Assembly (NCBI GenBank): GCA_964390805.1
Contig: CAYMKL010000002.1
Location: 1-64,000, forward strand
DNA from: CAYMKL01 sp964390805
Lineage (GTDB): Bacteria > Chloroflexota > Anaerolineae > VGOG01
Direction of reading: 5' to 3'
Length of the DNA: 64,000 nt
The first letter of the stretch is position 1; each line of letters begins with the position of its first letter. Both the position numbers and the translations under genes were made by a program. Below are positions 24,691 through 33,050 of this stretch, piece after piece. The notes beneath the pieces were generated by a model that had not been told where the DNA came from, did not search any database, and saw nothing but the letters and a program-made list of their open reading frames with translations.

Positions 24691-25506
24691 CTATCTGAAC
24701 AGAGCGACGCTGCGTCCACCGCAAATGATGAAATCTTGGCCGGTGACGTAGCCAGCCACTGGAGAAACCAGGAAAAGAACCAGTGCTGCGACCTCTGCGG
24801 GAAGACCAAAGCGACCCACCGGTGTCTTGGCGAGCATGCCCTCGACTAGATCATCAAGGCTAATACCCAGACTCTCAGCACGTTTCTTAAGTCCGCTTTC
24901 CAGCATCCCTGTGTCGATGTTGGCAGGAGAGACAGCGTTGACAGTCACACCGTGAGGCCCCAATTCTACAGCCATGACCCGAGTCAAGCCAACTACGCCC
25001 GCCTTGGAGGCAGCATAGGCCGATAGCCCTGGCGCACCAAATTTGCCAGCTACAGAACTGATGTTCACGATTCGCCCATAGCTCTGTCGCACCATATGTC
25101 GGCCGACCACCTGGGAACAGATGAACACTCCTGTGAGATTCACCGCGAGCACTCGTTGCCAGTTCTCATCCGTCAATTGTAGTGCCGGGCTGGCATCGCT
25201 CGTCCCGGCTGCATTTACTAGGATATCAATCCGCCCCCATCGGGCCAGTACAGCCTCGACCATCGCTTCCACGGAACGCCGATCCGACACGTCGGCGACT
25301 AGTGCGACAACATCGCCGGCAGCAGTGCACATCGCATTAGATGTAGCCTCGGCAGCGGAGTTGTCTGCGTCGACAACAGCCACTCCTGCTCCTGCCTTAG
25401 CAAGGGTCCTAACGATTTCTCGCCCAATGCCTCCACCGCCACCGGTGACCATCGCCACCCGGTTGGTCAAGTCTTGCCCGTCTGAATCACAACGGCTTCT
25501 CTGCAT
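24691..25506 (-). CDS. Short-chain dehydrogenase/reductase (SDR)
   Basis: 271-aa NAD(P)-dependent oxidoreductase with the glycine-rich VTGGGGGIGREIV (about 21-33), the NAAGT stabilising motif, catalytic Ser in IVNISSVAG and the YAASK pair, and a PAxxDTxM-type helix (SPANIDTGMLES). Start chosen at ATG 25506 behind GAGGAG. Typical of FabG-like reductases or sugar/alcohol dehydrogenases; the D in VVDADNS suggests NAD preference. It lies downstream of the GntR gene on the same strand. Confidence 0.85.
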   Translation of the reverse strand: MQRSRCDSDGQDLTNRVAMVTGGGGGIGREIVRTLAKAGAGVAVVDADNSAAEATSNAMCTAAGDVVALVADVSDRRSVEAMVEAVLARWGRIDILVNAAGTSDASPALQLTDENWQRVLAVNLTGVFICSQVVGRHMVRQSYGRIVNISSVAGKFGAPGLSAYAASKAGVVGLTRVMAVELGPHGVTVNAVSPANIDTGMLESGLKKRAESLGISLDDLVEGMLAKTPVGRFGLPAEVAALVLFLVSPVAGYVTGQDFIICGGRSVALFR

Positions 25507-25704
25507 AGAATCTCCTCTGCAATCCACCTACGGACTTGATACTGAATGCCCACAAGTGTTATGATAGGGGAAGTACGAATTCTGTGAACTGGTCCATCCA
25601 GCGGACATCTACCCAGGATGCTTGCGGGTTTCCCAGGATGTCCACCAATACCATCTGCGCTTCGTGCGCCTCCAGGCAAGAGATCAACAAACAACACCCT
25701 TGAC

Positions 25705-26385
25705 TCATGATTGATGCGTCAAATTCATATCTCGCAATAGCGATTCCTTCGCGCGTTGGATATGCCTGTTGACAGTTTCCAGAGTGCCTCTGATATCTCC
25801 TGCCTCGAGGTACCGTAGTATTTCCTCGTGTTCTTCTTGGGCTACATCCAACTCCTCCTCAGCACGCATATACCGTATGCGCGCCATTTGCGAGTGGACG
25901 TTAAGCTGATCATACACCCGCAGTAATTGTTTGTTGCCTGTAAGCTCTACAATAAAGCGATGCAGCGCGTGATCAAGATTCACATATTGTTGGTATACGT
26001 CGTCCCAGTGCCCGCTATCGACCATCTCCCGCAGATCTCTTACCATGGTACGGATTCGGTCTAGGTGGCTTTCTTCCATCCGCGGTACGGCTAACTCCAT
26101 TGCGTATGTTTCCAAGACACAGCGCACATCGAAAGACTCAGCTAACTCTTGTGCCGTCGGAGAAGTAATGAAAGTGCCCTTTCCTGGGACTATCTCTATC
26201 AACCCTTCGACCAACAGCCTGTTCAGAGCGGCCTTCAAGGGAGTCTTACTGATACCAAGCGCCCGTTCTATTTCCCGTAGATCGAGCCGTTCCCCGGGAG
26301 TGAACACGTGATTGATGATATTCGCTTTCAGGATATCATAGGTTTCATCTGCTATGTTTTGACGTTTCAGACGTGTGAGGTTCAC
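25705..26385 (-). CDS. GntR-family transcriptional regulator (FCD domain)
   Basis: 226-aa repressor. Winged helix at residues 1-75 (DLREIERALGISKTPLKAAL recognition part), then an all-helical FCD ligand domain with the metal-binding His residues in YVNLDHALHRFIVELTGN and EEHEEILRYL. GTG start behind GGAGG. Its own promoter and a 48-bp octamer array lie upstream. It likely controls the SDR and transporter genes that follow; FCD members usually bind small organic acids. Confidence 0.88.
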   Translation of the reverse strand: MNLTRLKRQNIADETYDILKANIINHVFTPGERLDLREIERALGISKTPLKAALNRLLVEGLIEIVPGKGTFITSPTAQELAESFDVRCVLETYAMELAVPRMEESHLDRIRTMVRDLREMVDSGHWDDVYQQYVNLDHALHRFIVELTGNKQLLRVYDQLNVHSQMARIRYMRAEEELDVAQEEHEEILRYLEAGDIRGTLETVNRHIQRAKESLLRDMNLTHQS

Positions 26386-26410
26386 CGGTTCTTACCTCCA
26401 GCGTGATTTT

Positions 26411-26458
26411 GTGATTCTATGATTCTTTGATTCTGTGATTCTGTGATTCTAAGATTCA
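26411..26458. repeat. Six 8-bp units in the leader of the GntR gene
   Basis: GTGATTCT, ATGATTCT, TTGATTCT, GTGATTCT, GTGATTCT, AAGATTCA follow one another without gaps. The array lies between the -10 box (26464) and the start codon (26385), thus within the 5' untranslated region. Confidence 0.75.
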
Positions 26459-26463
26459 TTGTA

Positions 26464-26492
26464 ATTATACTATGTATTCGTTGATTTGTCAA
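26464..26492 (-). promoter_or_regulatory. Consensus promoter of the GntR gene
   Basis: Minus strand: TTGACA (26492-26487), 17-base spacer, TATAAT (26469-26464). Perfect match to both boxes. Confidence 0.85.
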
Positions 26493-26509
26493 GGATGCGT
26501 TTGCGAGCG

Positions 26510-27036
26510 TTACGCATTTGGGACAAGCTCTTGGAGGGCTTCAGGTGGCCAGCCCAGCAACTGCCCGCGCAAGATGCGGGCGAGGGGTATCTGGCTGATG
26601 TCATAGCCGGCTAGTTCCAGGGGGCACTTACCGCCGATGCGTTGGTCAGTGGGGAAGACAATCCCACGCTGAACAAGGCCATCAGCGTCAGGCGGTAGAG
26701 ATGATGCGTCCCGCCTACCAGGTGTGGATAAGCCCGCACCTTCAGTGCACGCGGCCAATACAGTGGCAGCACGCAGAGCAAGGCATCAGCCAGCGGCGGA
26801 CTCAACACCACCCAACTGAGGGGCTGTCGCGGCCACCAGCCGCTTTGCATCAGTAGAACAGCCATCAGATCCAGACGGAAGAGCAAGACCATACTCCGGC
26901 GTTTCAGGAAATGAATACGCCTGACTCTGGCCCGGCGACAACGGCGGCGAGCCCAACCTCTTGCCTGCCATGGAACCAGATCCTCATGCCATACCTCATT
27001 GGGTTCTCCCGTTCTCGTGTCCCAAACATGTAACGC
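26510..27036 (-). pseudogene. Decayed membrane-protein gene, unrecognised
   Basis: A minus-strand frame without a usable start is open from 27036 to 26611 and encodes WDTRTGEPNEVWHEDLVPW, a basic stretch (RRRCRRARVRR), two hydrophobic segments (SMVLLFRLDLMAVLLM and VVLSPPLADALLCVLPL) and ends in TNASAVSAPWN. The next frame, to 26510, reads RIGGKCPLELAGYDISQIPL ... PPEALQELVPNA, which looks like its continuation after a frameshift. The layout resembles the membrane end of a glycosyltransferase, but no family is certain. N-terminus missing. The ~900-base gap 26386-27283 otherwise holds only the promoter, the octamer array and repeat copy B. Confidence 0.4.
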
Positions 27037-27145
27037 TCACCAAGAAGCCGCCTGTGCGGTTGCGACAGGTGGCTTTCCCTTCTTCATCCCTCTCCAAATC
27101 ACGCGCCGAAAACACGGCTCCAGAGCCTCGGTGCTCAGTCGAGCC

Positions 27146-27220
27146 GATGTCATAATCTTGCCACGTTTTATCCATTCTTGCAACACTGCTAACTTGCCTG
27201 AGCGCACAAAGCAGAAAACT
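27146..27220. repeat. Diverged dispersed repeat, copy B
   Basis: GATGTCATAATCTTGCCACG ... TTCTTGCAAC ... GAGCGCACAAAGCAGAAAAC parallels 9260-9329. On the minus strand it translates to FCFVRSGKLAVLQEWIKRGK. The mixture of DNA and protein-level likeness suggests a fragment of a former mobile-element gene. Confidence 0.5.
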
Positions 27221-27283
27221 CCCCGGCGCAATGGCCAACCGGGGAGCTTTGAGATTAGGCAGGTGGCGAGTCCCTGGCACGCC

Positions 27284-28168
27284 TCATTCGGCATCGAGCA
27301 CAAACTGCTCCAACTCCTCCAACCGACAGGTAGCCAATCCAATCACGTGATCACCGCCGCCATAGTACACGTACACCGTGCCGTCCACCACCGGGTTGGC
27401 ACAGGAGAAGACCACGTTCGGCACGTCGCCGCGCAGCTCCCACAGCTCTTCGGGCCACAGGATGGGCTCCTTTGCCCGATGGATCACTCGGGTTGGATCA
27501 TCCAGGTCGAGGAGCGCCGCGCCCAGGCGGTAGACGCGGTCATCGTCGTAGGCGTGGTATACGATCAGCCAGCCGCGCTCGGTCTCAATGGGCACGCCCC
27601 CCGCACCGACTCGCTTGCAGTCCCAGTTCTCCGACCGGGGTTTCATCACCACCTGGAAGTCCCCCCAATTCCTGAGATCATCGCTGTAGGCGGTCCAGAT
27701 CGAGGGCGGGCGGCGATGAAAGGACACGTACCGCCCCCCGATCTGTCGTGGAAACACGGCGTGGTCCTTGTTGTCCTCGCCTTTCACCAGCGGGCCGATT
27801 CGCTCCCAGGTGCTGAGGTTGCTGCTCTGGGCGAACATCGGTGTGATCCCCAGGGGGGAATAGGCGGTGTAGGTCATGATGAAGCGTCCCTCGTCGGCCA
27901 GGTAGGTGACGCGGGGGTCTTCGACGCCGCGTGTCTCCCACTCGTCCTGCGGGGTGAGGACGGGCTGCTGCAGGCGGTTGAAGTGGACGCCGTCGGCGCT
28001 GACGGCGTAGCCGATGCGACTGACGTAGTCCAACCCCTGGGCGCGGTAGAACATGTGAAATAGGCCGTCGTGGTGAACGACCCCGCAGTTGAACACGTTG
28101 AGCGATTCCCACTCGTTGAAGGGGTTGGGCTTGAGGACGGGGTTATCGGGATGGCGGCGTAGTTTCAT
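27284..28168 (-). CDS. GH130-family glycoside phosphorylase
   Basis: 294-aa five-bladed beta-propeller enzyme of the GH130 family, which phosphorolyses beta-mannosides (or related glycosides) to release a sugar 1-phosphate. Markers: MKLRRHPDNPVLKP start, GVEDPRVTYL with the general-acid Asp, FPRQIGGRYVSFHRRP for phosphate binding, GAGGVPIETERGWLIVYHA, and the closing blade VFSCANPVVDGTVYVYYGGG. ATG is directly adjacent to the stop of the YesL-like gene. It is the last gene of the large sugar cluster. Confidence 0.9.
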   Translation of the reverse strand: MKLRRHPDNPVLKPNPFNEWESLNVFNCGVVHHDGLFHMFYRAQGLDYVSRIGYAVSADGVHFNRLQQPVLTPQDEWETRGVEDPRVTYLADEGRFIMTYTAYSPLGITPMFAQSSNLSTWERIGPLVKGEDNKDHAVFPRQIGGRYVSFHRRPPSIWTAYSDDLRNWGDFQVVMKPRSENWDCKRVGAGGVPIETERGWLIVYHAYDDDRVYRLGAALLDLDDPTRVIHRAKEPILWPEELWELRGDVPNVVFSCANPVVDGTVYVYYGGGDHVIGLATCRLEELEQFVLDAE

Positions 28169-28855
28169 TTAGGTTCTCCTTTCAGTTTCCGAGCAGTCAT
28201 CGCGTTTGTCTCCCTCCCTCAGAGCTCTCTCCCGTTCCCGCACACGGTAAGTCTCCAGCCTCTCCCTCACGGCGCGGTTGCCCAAGGCGGCGATCAGGCA
28301 TGGGACGCCCAGGAATACAGGTGCGACTAGCCAAACACTGAGGATTGCGATCAGGGCGGCCAGGCCAGCCACCACTACTGTGTAGCCAGGAGCGGCCAGC
28401 AGAGTGAACAGCCCGTTGCGCAACGCCAGCCTCAGGGATTCTTCTTTCTGTTCCATAAGATAGGGCAAGGCGTAGAACTGGACGACCAGCCAGACCAGGC
28501 TCAGGAGCAGGGGAAACGCTCGCACAATCCCTGCCCAGTCCGCATCAAGCTGCCCGTAGAACCAGATGTTGACCGCTGAAACCATAGCCACCAGCAGGTT
28601 GAGCAGCATCCACAGCCAACTCTTGCGGAGATACCGCCGTCCACCCTCCAGAAGCCCCCTCAGGCCCAGGCTCCGCCCGTGGGCCAACTGGTTGGTGACG
28701 TAGTAGAGGCCGAAGGTGGCTGGCGGACCAAGCACGATTGTTGCCCAGCACAGCAACCAGACCAGATTGATCAAGGCCATGTTGACCCAGTCGTCCCACC
28801 AGTCGGATAGCGCCTGCGCTATTACCTGCAGGGGGACAGGCAACCTCTTTATCAT
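28169..28855 (-). CDS. YesL-like (DUF624) membrane protein, copy 2
   Basis: 228-aa membrane protein with about five TM segments. The start MIKRLPVPLQVIAQALSDWW and WATIVLGPPATFGLYYVTNQ match the YesL family, small proteins usually found beside carbohydrate ABC importers and glycosidases; biochemical role is unknown. ATG at 28855 is preceded by GGGAGGAATA. A paralogue is encoded at 36093-36719 in the same cluster. Its charged tail (RVRERERALREGDKRDD) is cytosolic. Confidence 0.75.
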   Translation of the reverse strand: MIKRLPVPLQVIAQALSDWWDDWVNMALINLVWLLCWATIVLGPPATFGLYYVTNQLAHGRSLGLRGLLEGGRRYLRKSWLWMLLNLLVAMVSAVNIWFYGQLDADWAGIVRAFPLLLSLVWLVVQFYALPYLMEQKEESLRLALRNGLFTLLAAPGYTVVVAGLAALIAILSVWLVAPVFLGVPCLIAALGNRAVRERLETYRVRERERALREGDKRDDCSETERRT

Positions 28856-28880
28856 TATTCCTCCCATACGAAGCCCGGTT

Positions 28881-29237
28881 TCAAAAGGGCGGTCTCGGGT
28901 TTTCCAGGCACAGATCCACCAGGTCGCTTATGCGCGCCGTGCCGACGCACATCACCGTATCTGCCCCACCCCAGTAGATCTTGACCGTGCCATCGTCCTC
29001 AGGGATCGCCCCGCAGGTGAACACGACGTTGTGGACGTACCCCGTCACTTCCCACGGGTCTTCCGGCTGCAAGATCCACTCGTCCGAGATGCCCAGTATC
29101 CTGGCCGGGTCTTTCAGATCGTGAAGCACGACGCCCAGGCGGTAGACGGAGCCGTCCATGGTGGGGAAGACCCCGTGGTAGATGTGCAGCCAGCCGTGAT
29201 CGGTCTCGAAAGGCGTGGCCCCCGGCCCGATCTTCAT
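28881..29237 (-). pseudogene. GH130 C-terminal fragment
   Basis: Encodes KIGPGATPFETDHGWLHIYH to IPEDDGTVKIYWGGADTVMC, matching the last two or so blades of GH130 proteins such as the neighbour at 27284. The N-terminal two thirds, with the general-acid Asp, are absent; upstream sequence belongs to the ABC permease gene that stops at 29252. An ATG at 29237 with GAGGAGAG could still start a 118-aa product. Most likely a truncated gene left by deletion, which would have joined the ABC-2 exporter genes to the YesL/GH130 pair. Confidence 0.7.
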
Positions 29238-29251
29238 TTCTCTCTCCTCGC

Positions 29252-30040
29252 TCAACTGCTTGCGCCGGTATAGTGGCGCAGGGCGAAGCGCCAGAAGGCC
29301 GATGCCAGAACGAAAAGAATCACTGCCAGCCCGACGGAGACAACGGCCAGCCACCACTCCAGCCGGCCCAGCAGGGCCTGGGCTGGGAAGGTAGTCATGA
29401 AGGCCACGGGGATGATGACCGTCAGCACTGCTTTGACCCACCCACGGTAGAAGTTGATGGGAAAGCGCCCGGTCTCCAGCAGGCCCATCACCAGGGCATC
29501 CGCTCGTTCGACGTTGACCAGCCAGATGCTGGTGGTTTGCACGATAAGATTGAAACTGTAGAGCAGAACCATCGCTGCCACGCTCAGCACGACGAACAGG
29601 GCAACCTGGCCTGGGCTGGGTACGTAGCCCAATCGCCAGAGGGCGTAGACCACCAACCCCAGCCCCAGGATCGGGTCGCCCCAGTTGTAGACACCGATAT
29701 GGCGCAGGCTGACCAGAAATTGGCTGTCCACCGGCTTGGTGAGAATGTAGTCCAGCGTGCCCATCCGCACGTATTCAGAGATGCGCGAAAGGTTTGGCTC
29801 CGGGATGATCTGCCGGTAGCCATTCATGACAAAGAACAGCCCCATCACGATGAGAAGCTCGTAGTAGTTCCAACCGGCAATCGTGTTGGCGTGAAAGAAA
29901 TAGACCCGTACGCTGAGCGCAGCCCACATCAACCAGAAAAGGCTGAGCCCGATGTTGGCCCAGAAGTTGAGCCGATATTCGAGTTCGTTGATGAGCGTGT
30001 TCTTGTAGAAGATGGTCAGCAGATGCAGATAGTTGCGCAT
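29252..30040 (-). CDS. ABC-2 type transporter permease, subunit 2
   Basis: 262-aa membrane protein with six TM segments, start MRNYLHLLTIFYKNTLINEL at ATG 30040; the longer frame to 30304 overlaps the preceding permease gene and is rejected. The LDYILTKPVDSQFLVSLR loop between TM2 and TM3 is typical of ABC-2 permeases of the DUF990-like/ViuX type. It works with the other permease and the ATPase upstream (5-bp gap) as an exporter; cargo unknown, possibly lipid or polysaccharide-linked. Confidence 0.85.
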   Translation of the reverse strand: MRNYLHLLTIFYKNTLINELEYRLNFWANIGLSLFWLMWAALSVRVYFFHANTIAGWNYYELLIVMGLFFVMNGYRQIIPEPNLSRISEYVRMGTLDYILTKPVDSQFLVSLRHIGVYNWGDPILGLGLVVYALWRLGYVPSPGQVALFVVLSVAAMVLLYSFNLIVQTTSIWLVNVERADALVMGLLETGRFPINFYRGWVKAVLTVIIPVAFMTTFPAQALLGRLEWWLAVVSVGLAVILFVLASAFWRFALRHYTGASS

Positions 30041-30045
30041 ACGAG

Positions 30046-30894
30046 CTATGCTCCCACGGCCTCGTACCGTCTGAGCCCCAGCCGCCACAGCACCCGATAG
30101 AGGGTCAGGAACACCAGGATCCAGCCGGCGGTCACGGCAAATCCGAACCCTATTTCGGGCCAGGTGAGCTGGCCCATGAGAATTCCCATCGGGAATCCCA
30201 GCGTGCTGCGGAAGGGGAGCAGACGGGCGATCTGGCGGAAGCCGGCTGGGAAGAGGGCCAGCGGTGCGATCCAGCCGGAGAGGAATTGCCCCACACCAAT
30301 CCACAGGCTGTAGAGATTGTGAGTCTGGGTAGACCAGAAAGCCAGCACGCCGAAAGCTGAACCCATGAGCATGTTGAGCGAAAAGCCGGCACTGATACTC
30401 AGGACACAGGCGGCCGCCCGGCCCGGAGTGAGCGGGTAGTTGATCGTTGGAGATAGCCAGGCGATCACCGCCACGGCCGGGAAGATGATCAGCAAAACAA
30501 AGAGCTTCCAGCCCAGTTGCTCGCTGAGTAGGTGGTGGAAAGGGTCCAAGGGCTTGAGCAGTTTGACAGAGAGCTGTCCCGTGCGGATGTCTTCATCCCA
30601 GCTCCAGACGATCCAGACGAGGGTCAGGTGATGGACCATCGCCGCGCCGACGTAGTACGAGACAAAGTCGGCTCGATCCCAGCCGACGGCCGGCCCGGCC
30701 TCATCCACGATAGCCAGCCAGACGACCATCATCACCAGCGGGAAAAGGAAGCTCAGTATCCATAGGAGAGCCTGGGCCCGGTACTCCAGGGCCGTGGCCC
30801 AGGCAGTCTTGAGCAGCGCCCGGTAGATGCGCGTCAGAGCTTGCCCTGAGCCCTGTCCTGAGCTCTGTCGAAGGGCTGTCGAAGGGTCACGCAT
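30046..30894 (-). CDS. ABC-2 type transporter permease, subunit 1, with repeat-derived N-terminus
   Basis: 282-aa permease with six TM segments (first at about 40-60, FPLVMMVVWLAIVDEAG). It overlaps the ATPase gene by 8 bp. Start taken at ATG 30894 (MRDPSTALRQSSGQGSGQAL). The first 19 codons are formed by a palindromic repeat (30841-30887), so either the repeat supplied a new start or translation begins later near LTRIYRALLK. GQLSVKLLKPLDPFHHLLSE is the cytoplasmic loop shared with the partner permease. Confidence 0.82.
   Translation of the reverse strand: MRDPSTALRQSSGQGSGQALTRIYRALLKTAWATALEYRAQALLWILSFLFPLVMMVVWLAIVDEAGPAVGWDRADFVSYYVGAAMVHHLTLVWIVWSWDEDIRTGQLSVKLLKPLDPFHHLLSEQLGWKLFVLLIIFPAVAVIAWLSPTINYPLTPGRAAACVLSISAGFSLNMLMGSAFGVLAFWSTQTHNLYSLWIGVGQFLSGWIAPLALFPAGFRQIARLLPFRSTLGFPMGILMGQLTWPEIGFGFAVTAGWILVFLTLYRVLWRLGLRRYEAVGA
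30841..30887. repeat. CTTCGAC/CTCAGG-type repeat overlapping the permease start
   Basis: Units TTGCCCTGAGC, CCTGTCCTGAGCTCTGTCGA, AGGGCTGTCGAAGGGTCA form partly inverted blocks. Similar cores (CCTTCGACxAAGCTCAGGAC) occur at 58697-58720, inside trpB at 63078-63108 and as a variant at 55285-55308. A dispersed palindromic repeat, here translated. Confidence 0.65.
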
Positions 30895-31879
30895 GGCTCC
30901 CCCCGTGGCGGAATACCTGCCGGATGATCTCCTCGACGGGCGGCTCTTCAATCGCCACGTCTGCCACCGGCAGATGAGCGAGTGCTCTGGCGGCTGCGTC
31001 TTTGGTGCCACCCCGGCGAACGCGCAGCGTTACTTTCAGCCCGTCGTCGGACTCGACCTCGCCCAAAGAGCTCAAATCGGCACGGCTCACCGGCCTATCC
31101 AGCGTCAGTCGGAGCAGCTTGTAGGGAGCGGTCTGCTCGACGAGCGCGTGCAGGTCGCCGTCGTACATCAGCTTCCCCTGCTCGATGACCAGGATGCGGC
31201 TGGCCAACGCGGTCACGTCGGCCATGTAGTGGCTGGTGAGCAACACCGTGGCATGGTACCGTTGATTGTAGGCGCGGATGAAGTCGCGGATAGCGGCCTG
31301 CGCAGTCACGTCCAGGCCGATGGTCGGCTCATCCAGAAAGAGTACCCGGGGCCGGTGGAGCAAGGAGGCCGCCAGCTCGCACCGCATCCGCTCCCCCAGA
31401 CTGAGCTTGCGCACCTGCTTGGTCAGCAAGGGCTCCAGGTCGAGCAGCGCTACCAGCTCGTCCAGCGTCTCTCGAAACTGCCGCTCCGGCACGCCGTAGA
31501 TGGCCTGGTTGACCAGGAAGGTTTCCATGGCCGGCAGGTCCCACAGCAGTTGGTTGCGCTGGCCCATGACGAGGGTGAACTGCTTGAGGTAAGCGCTCTT
31601 CCGCTGGTGTGGCGTGAACCCCAGGACGGTGACACGGCCATCGGTGGGGTAGAGCAGCCCGGACAGGCATTTTAGCGTGGTCGTCTTGCCCGCCCCGTTC
31701 GGTCCCAGGAAGCCGACGATCTCACCCAGCTCAATGTCGAAGGAGATGCCGTCCACTGCCTTCACCGTCTCGTACTGACGACGGAACAGGCTACGCAAGG
31801 AGCCCCGCAGGCCGGCTTCTTTGTGATGCACGCGGTAGTATTTGACTAGCTGGTCAACGTGAATGGTCATGGTGTTCAC
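30887..31879 (-). CDS. ABC transporter ATP-binding protein (ABC-2 exporter)
   Basis: 330-aa cytosolic ATPase. Walker A GPNGAGKTTTLKCLSGLL (about 59-76), Q-loop LVMGQRNQLLWDL, signature LSLGERMRCELAASLL (about 161-176), Walker B RVLFLDEPTIGLD and H-loop LLTSHYMADV. The long N-terminal part before Walker A (YYRVHHKEAGLRGSLRSLF) and the C-terminal 80-residue extension are common in lipid/polysaccharide exporters of the ABC-2 class. Shares an operon with two permeases; its start overlaps the AlkZ/YcaQ-like gene by 26 bp. Confidence 0.9.
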   Translation of the reverse strand: MNTMTIHVDQLVKYYRVHHKEAGLRGSLRSLFRRQYETVKAVDGISFDIELGEIVGFLGPNGAGKTTTLKCLSGLLYPTDGRVTVLGFTPHQRKSAYLKQFTLVMGQRNQLLWDLPAMETFLVNQAIYGVPERQFRETLDELVALLDLEPLLTKQVRKLSLGERMRCELAASLLHRPRVLFLDEPTIGLDVTAQAAIRDFIRAYNQRYHATVLLTSHYMADVTALASRILVIEQGKLMYDGDLHALVEQTAPYKLLRLTLDRPVSRADLSSLGEVESDDGLKVTLRVRRGGTKDAAARALAHLPVADVAIEEPPVEEIIRQVFRHGGSHA

Positions 31880-33050
31880 TCATCCGAGTTGCTTCCTTGA
31901 CGTAGTATCCAGCTTGCCAGGCGAAGCCGTTGCGCGCCAGAATATCACCAATCCAGGGGGCTTCGGCGACCTCGTTGATGCCGTAGATGTGAATCGGTAC
32001 CTGACCAGCGCCTACGTGGGATTCGAGGGTCGCCAGCACCTCGTCCATCCGTGGCGGGTCGTGGACGATGTCTGGCGACAGGCTTAGCTCCTCAATGTGG
32101 ATGTAGCGCCGCTTATAGTGCCCCCAGGCGGCGCCAGCGATCTCACCGTCCACCACGATCACACTGTAGCAGTAGGGCAGGGGATAAGGCCGGTGCTGAG
32201 CATTCAGGTGCGACCACTGGGGCAGCACAAAGGGATCGTTGATCGGCAGAACGACGATGAACCTACTGACCGGTGCGGCGGCCCTCAATGCTCTGGCGTC
32301 TTCGCTAGCAAAACACGCCTCCTCAGTCTCTCCCTCAATCTCGACACGGACGATATCGTGACGCGCCAACAGGTGATCAAGCAGTTTGCTGATCGTCCGC
32401 TGGTTCCAACCAGACCAATCAGCCATCTCGGCGATGGTGGCTGGGCCGAAGGCCCTTGTGAAGCGACGCAGCACTTCAGCCTGGGCGTCGGTCTGGCTCC
32501 AGGCGTCAGGGTCAGCGTCGGGATAAGCGCGCCGGCGGAGATCCCACGGACTGTCCCAATCCACTTCGCGCTGGATCTCCATCACTTCGAAGGCCCGATT
32601 CAGGGAGAGCAGCGCCCGGTCAAAGCGGCCACGTTCGATGCTCATCATCTCCTTCATCATGGATTTGGGCATCGGGCCGTGCCGCTCCAATAAGTCCAGA
32701 ATTCGGCGCGCAGACCGCGGAAGGGGGGCGCGCAGCGGGCGACGGAAAGCAGCAGCGTAGAGAGCAAGGTCTACGTCGGCGACGTAGGCCACGTTGCCCT
32801 TCATGAAACGGCCCTTGACCAGACAGCCTGCAGCCCGCCATCGCTGAGACCATTCATCCTCGTAGCCCACGACCCGGCTGCGCGGGTGGGGGGCTGACCC
32901 AGGCATCGTGCCAGCAATCGGTGGAAATGGTTGGAGCGCCGCCAGGATGACAAAGACGTCCTCAGGCGTGCGCCCCTGAGCGTCAGGAGCGAGATGCTGC
33001 CGACGGGCTCGGAAGGCTAGGAGTTGGACACGAGTGGTAGGCACTGTCAT
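31854..33050 (-). CDS. Winged-helix protein of the AlkZ/YcaQ-like family
   Basis: 398-aa protein; start ATG 33050 behind GGAG, overlapping the preceding glycosidase stop (ATGA). The longer frame to 33815 is only a shadow of that gene. N-terminus MTVPTTRVQLLAFRARRQHL, a winged-helix run (RILDLLERHGPMPKSMMKEM, DWSGWNQRTISKLLDHLLAR) and a C-terminal FIVVLPINDPFVLPQW resemble the HTH_42 family, whose best known members are DNA glycosylases for crosslinks (AlkZ, YcaQ). In antibiotic clusters AlkZ gives self-resistance. A role inside a sugar cluster is unclear; a regulator is possible. Confidence 0.65.
   Translation of the reverse strand: MTVPTTRVQLLAFRARRQHLAPDAQGRTPEDVFVILAALQPFPPIAGTMPGSAPHPRSRVVGYEDEWSQRWRAAGCLVKGRFMKGNVAYVADVDLALYAAAFRRPLRAPLPRSARRILDLLERHGPMPKSMMKEMMSIERGRFDRALLSLNRAFEVMEIQREVDWDSPWDLRRRAYPDADPDAWSQTDAQAEVLRRFTRAFGPATIAEMADWSGWNQRTISKLLDHLLARHDIVRVEIEGETEEACFASEDARALRAAAPVSRFIVVLPINDPFVLPQWSHLNAQHRPYPLPYCYSVIVVDGEIAGAAWGHYKRRYIHIEELSLSPDIVHDPPRMDEVLATLESHVGAGQVPIHIYGINEVAEAPWIGDILARNGFAWQAGYYVKEATRMSEHHDHSR

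Noticed and set aside
26411..26458. CRISPR-like array
   Set aside because: Units are 8 bp with no spacers and no cas genes occur in the window; the same holds for the other short arrays.
27284..28112. Arg/Pro-rich minus-strand frame within the GH130 gene
   Set aside because: Alternate frame of a clear GH130 gene.
30041..30304. N-terminal extension of the second ABC-2 permease
   Set aside because: Overlaps the first permease in another frame; MRNYLHLLTIFYKN is the natural start.
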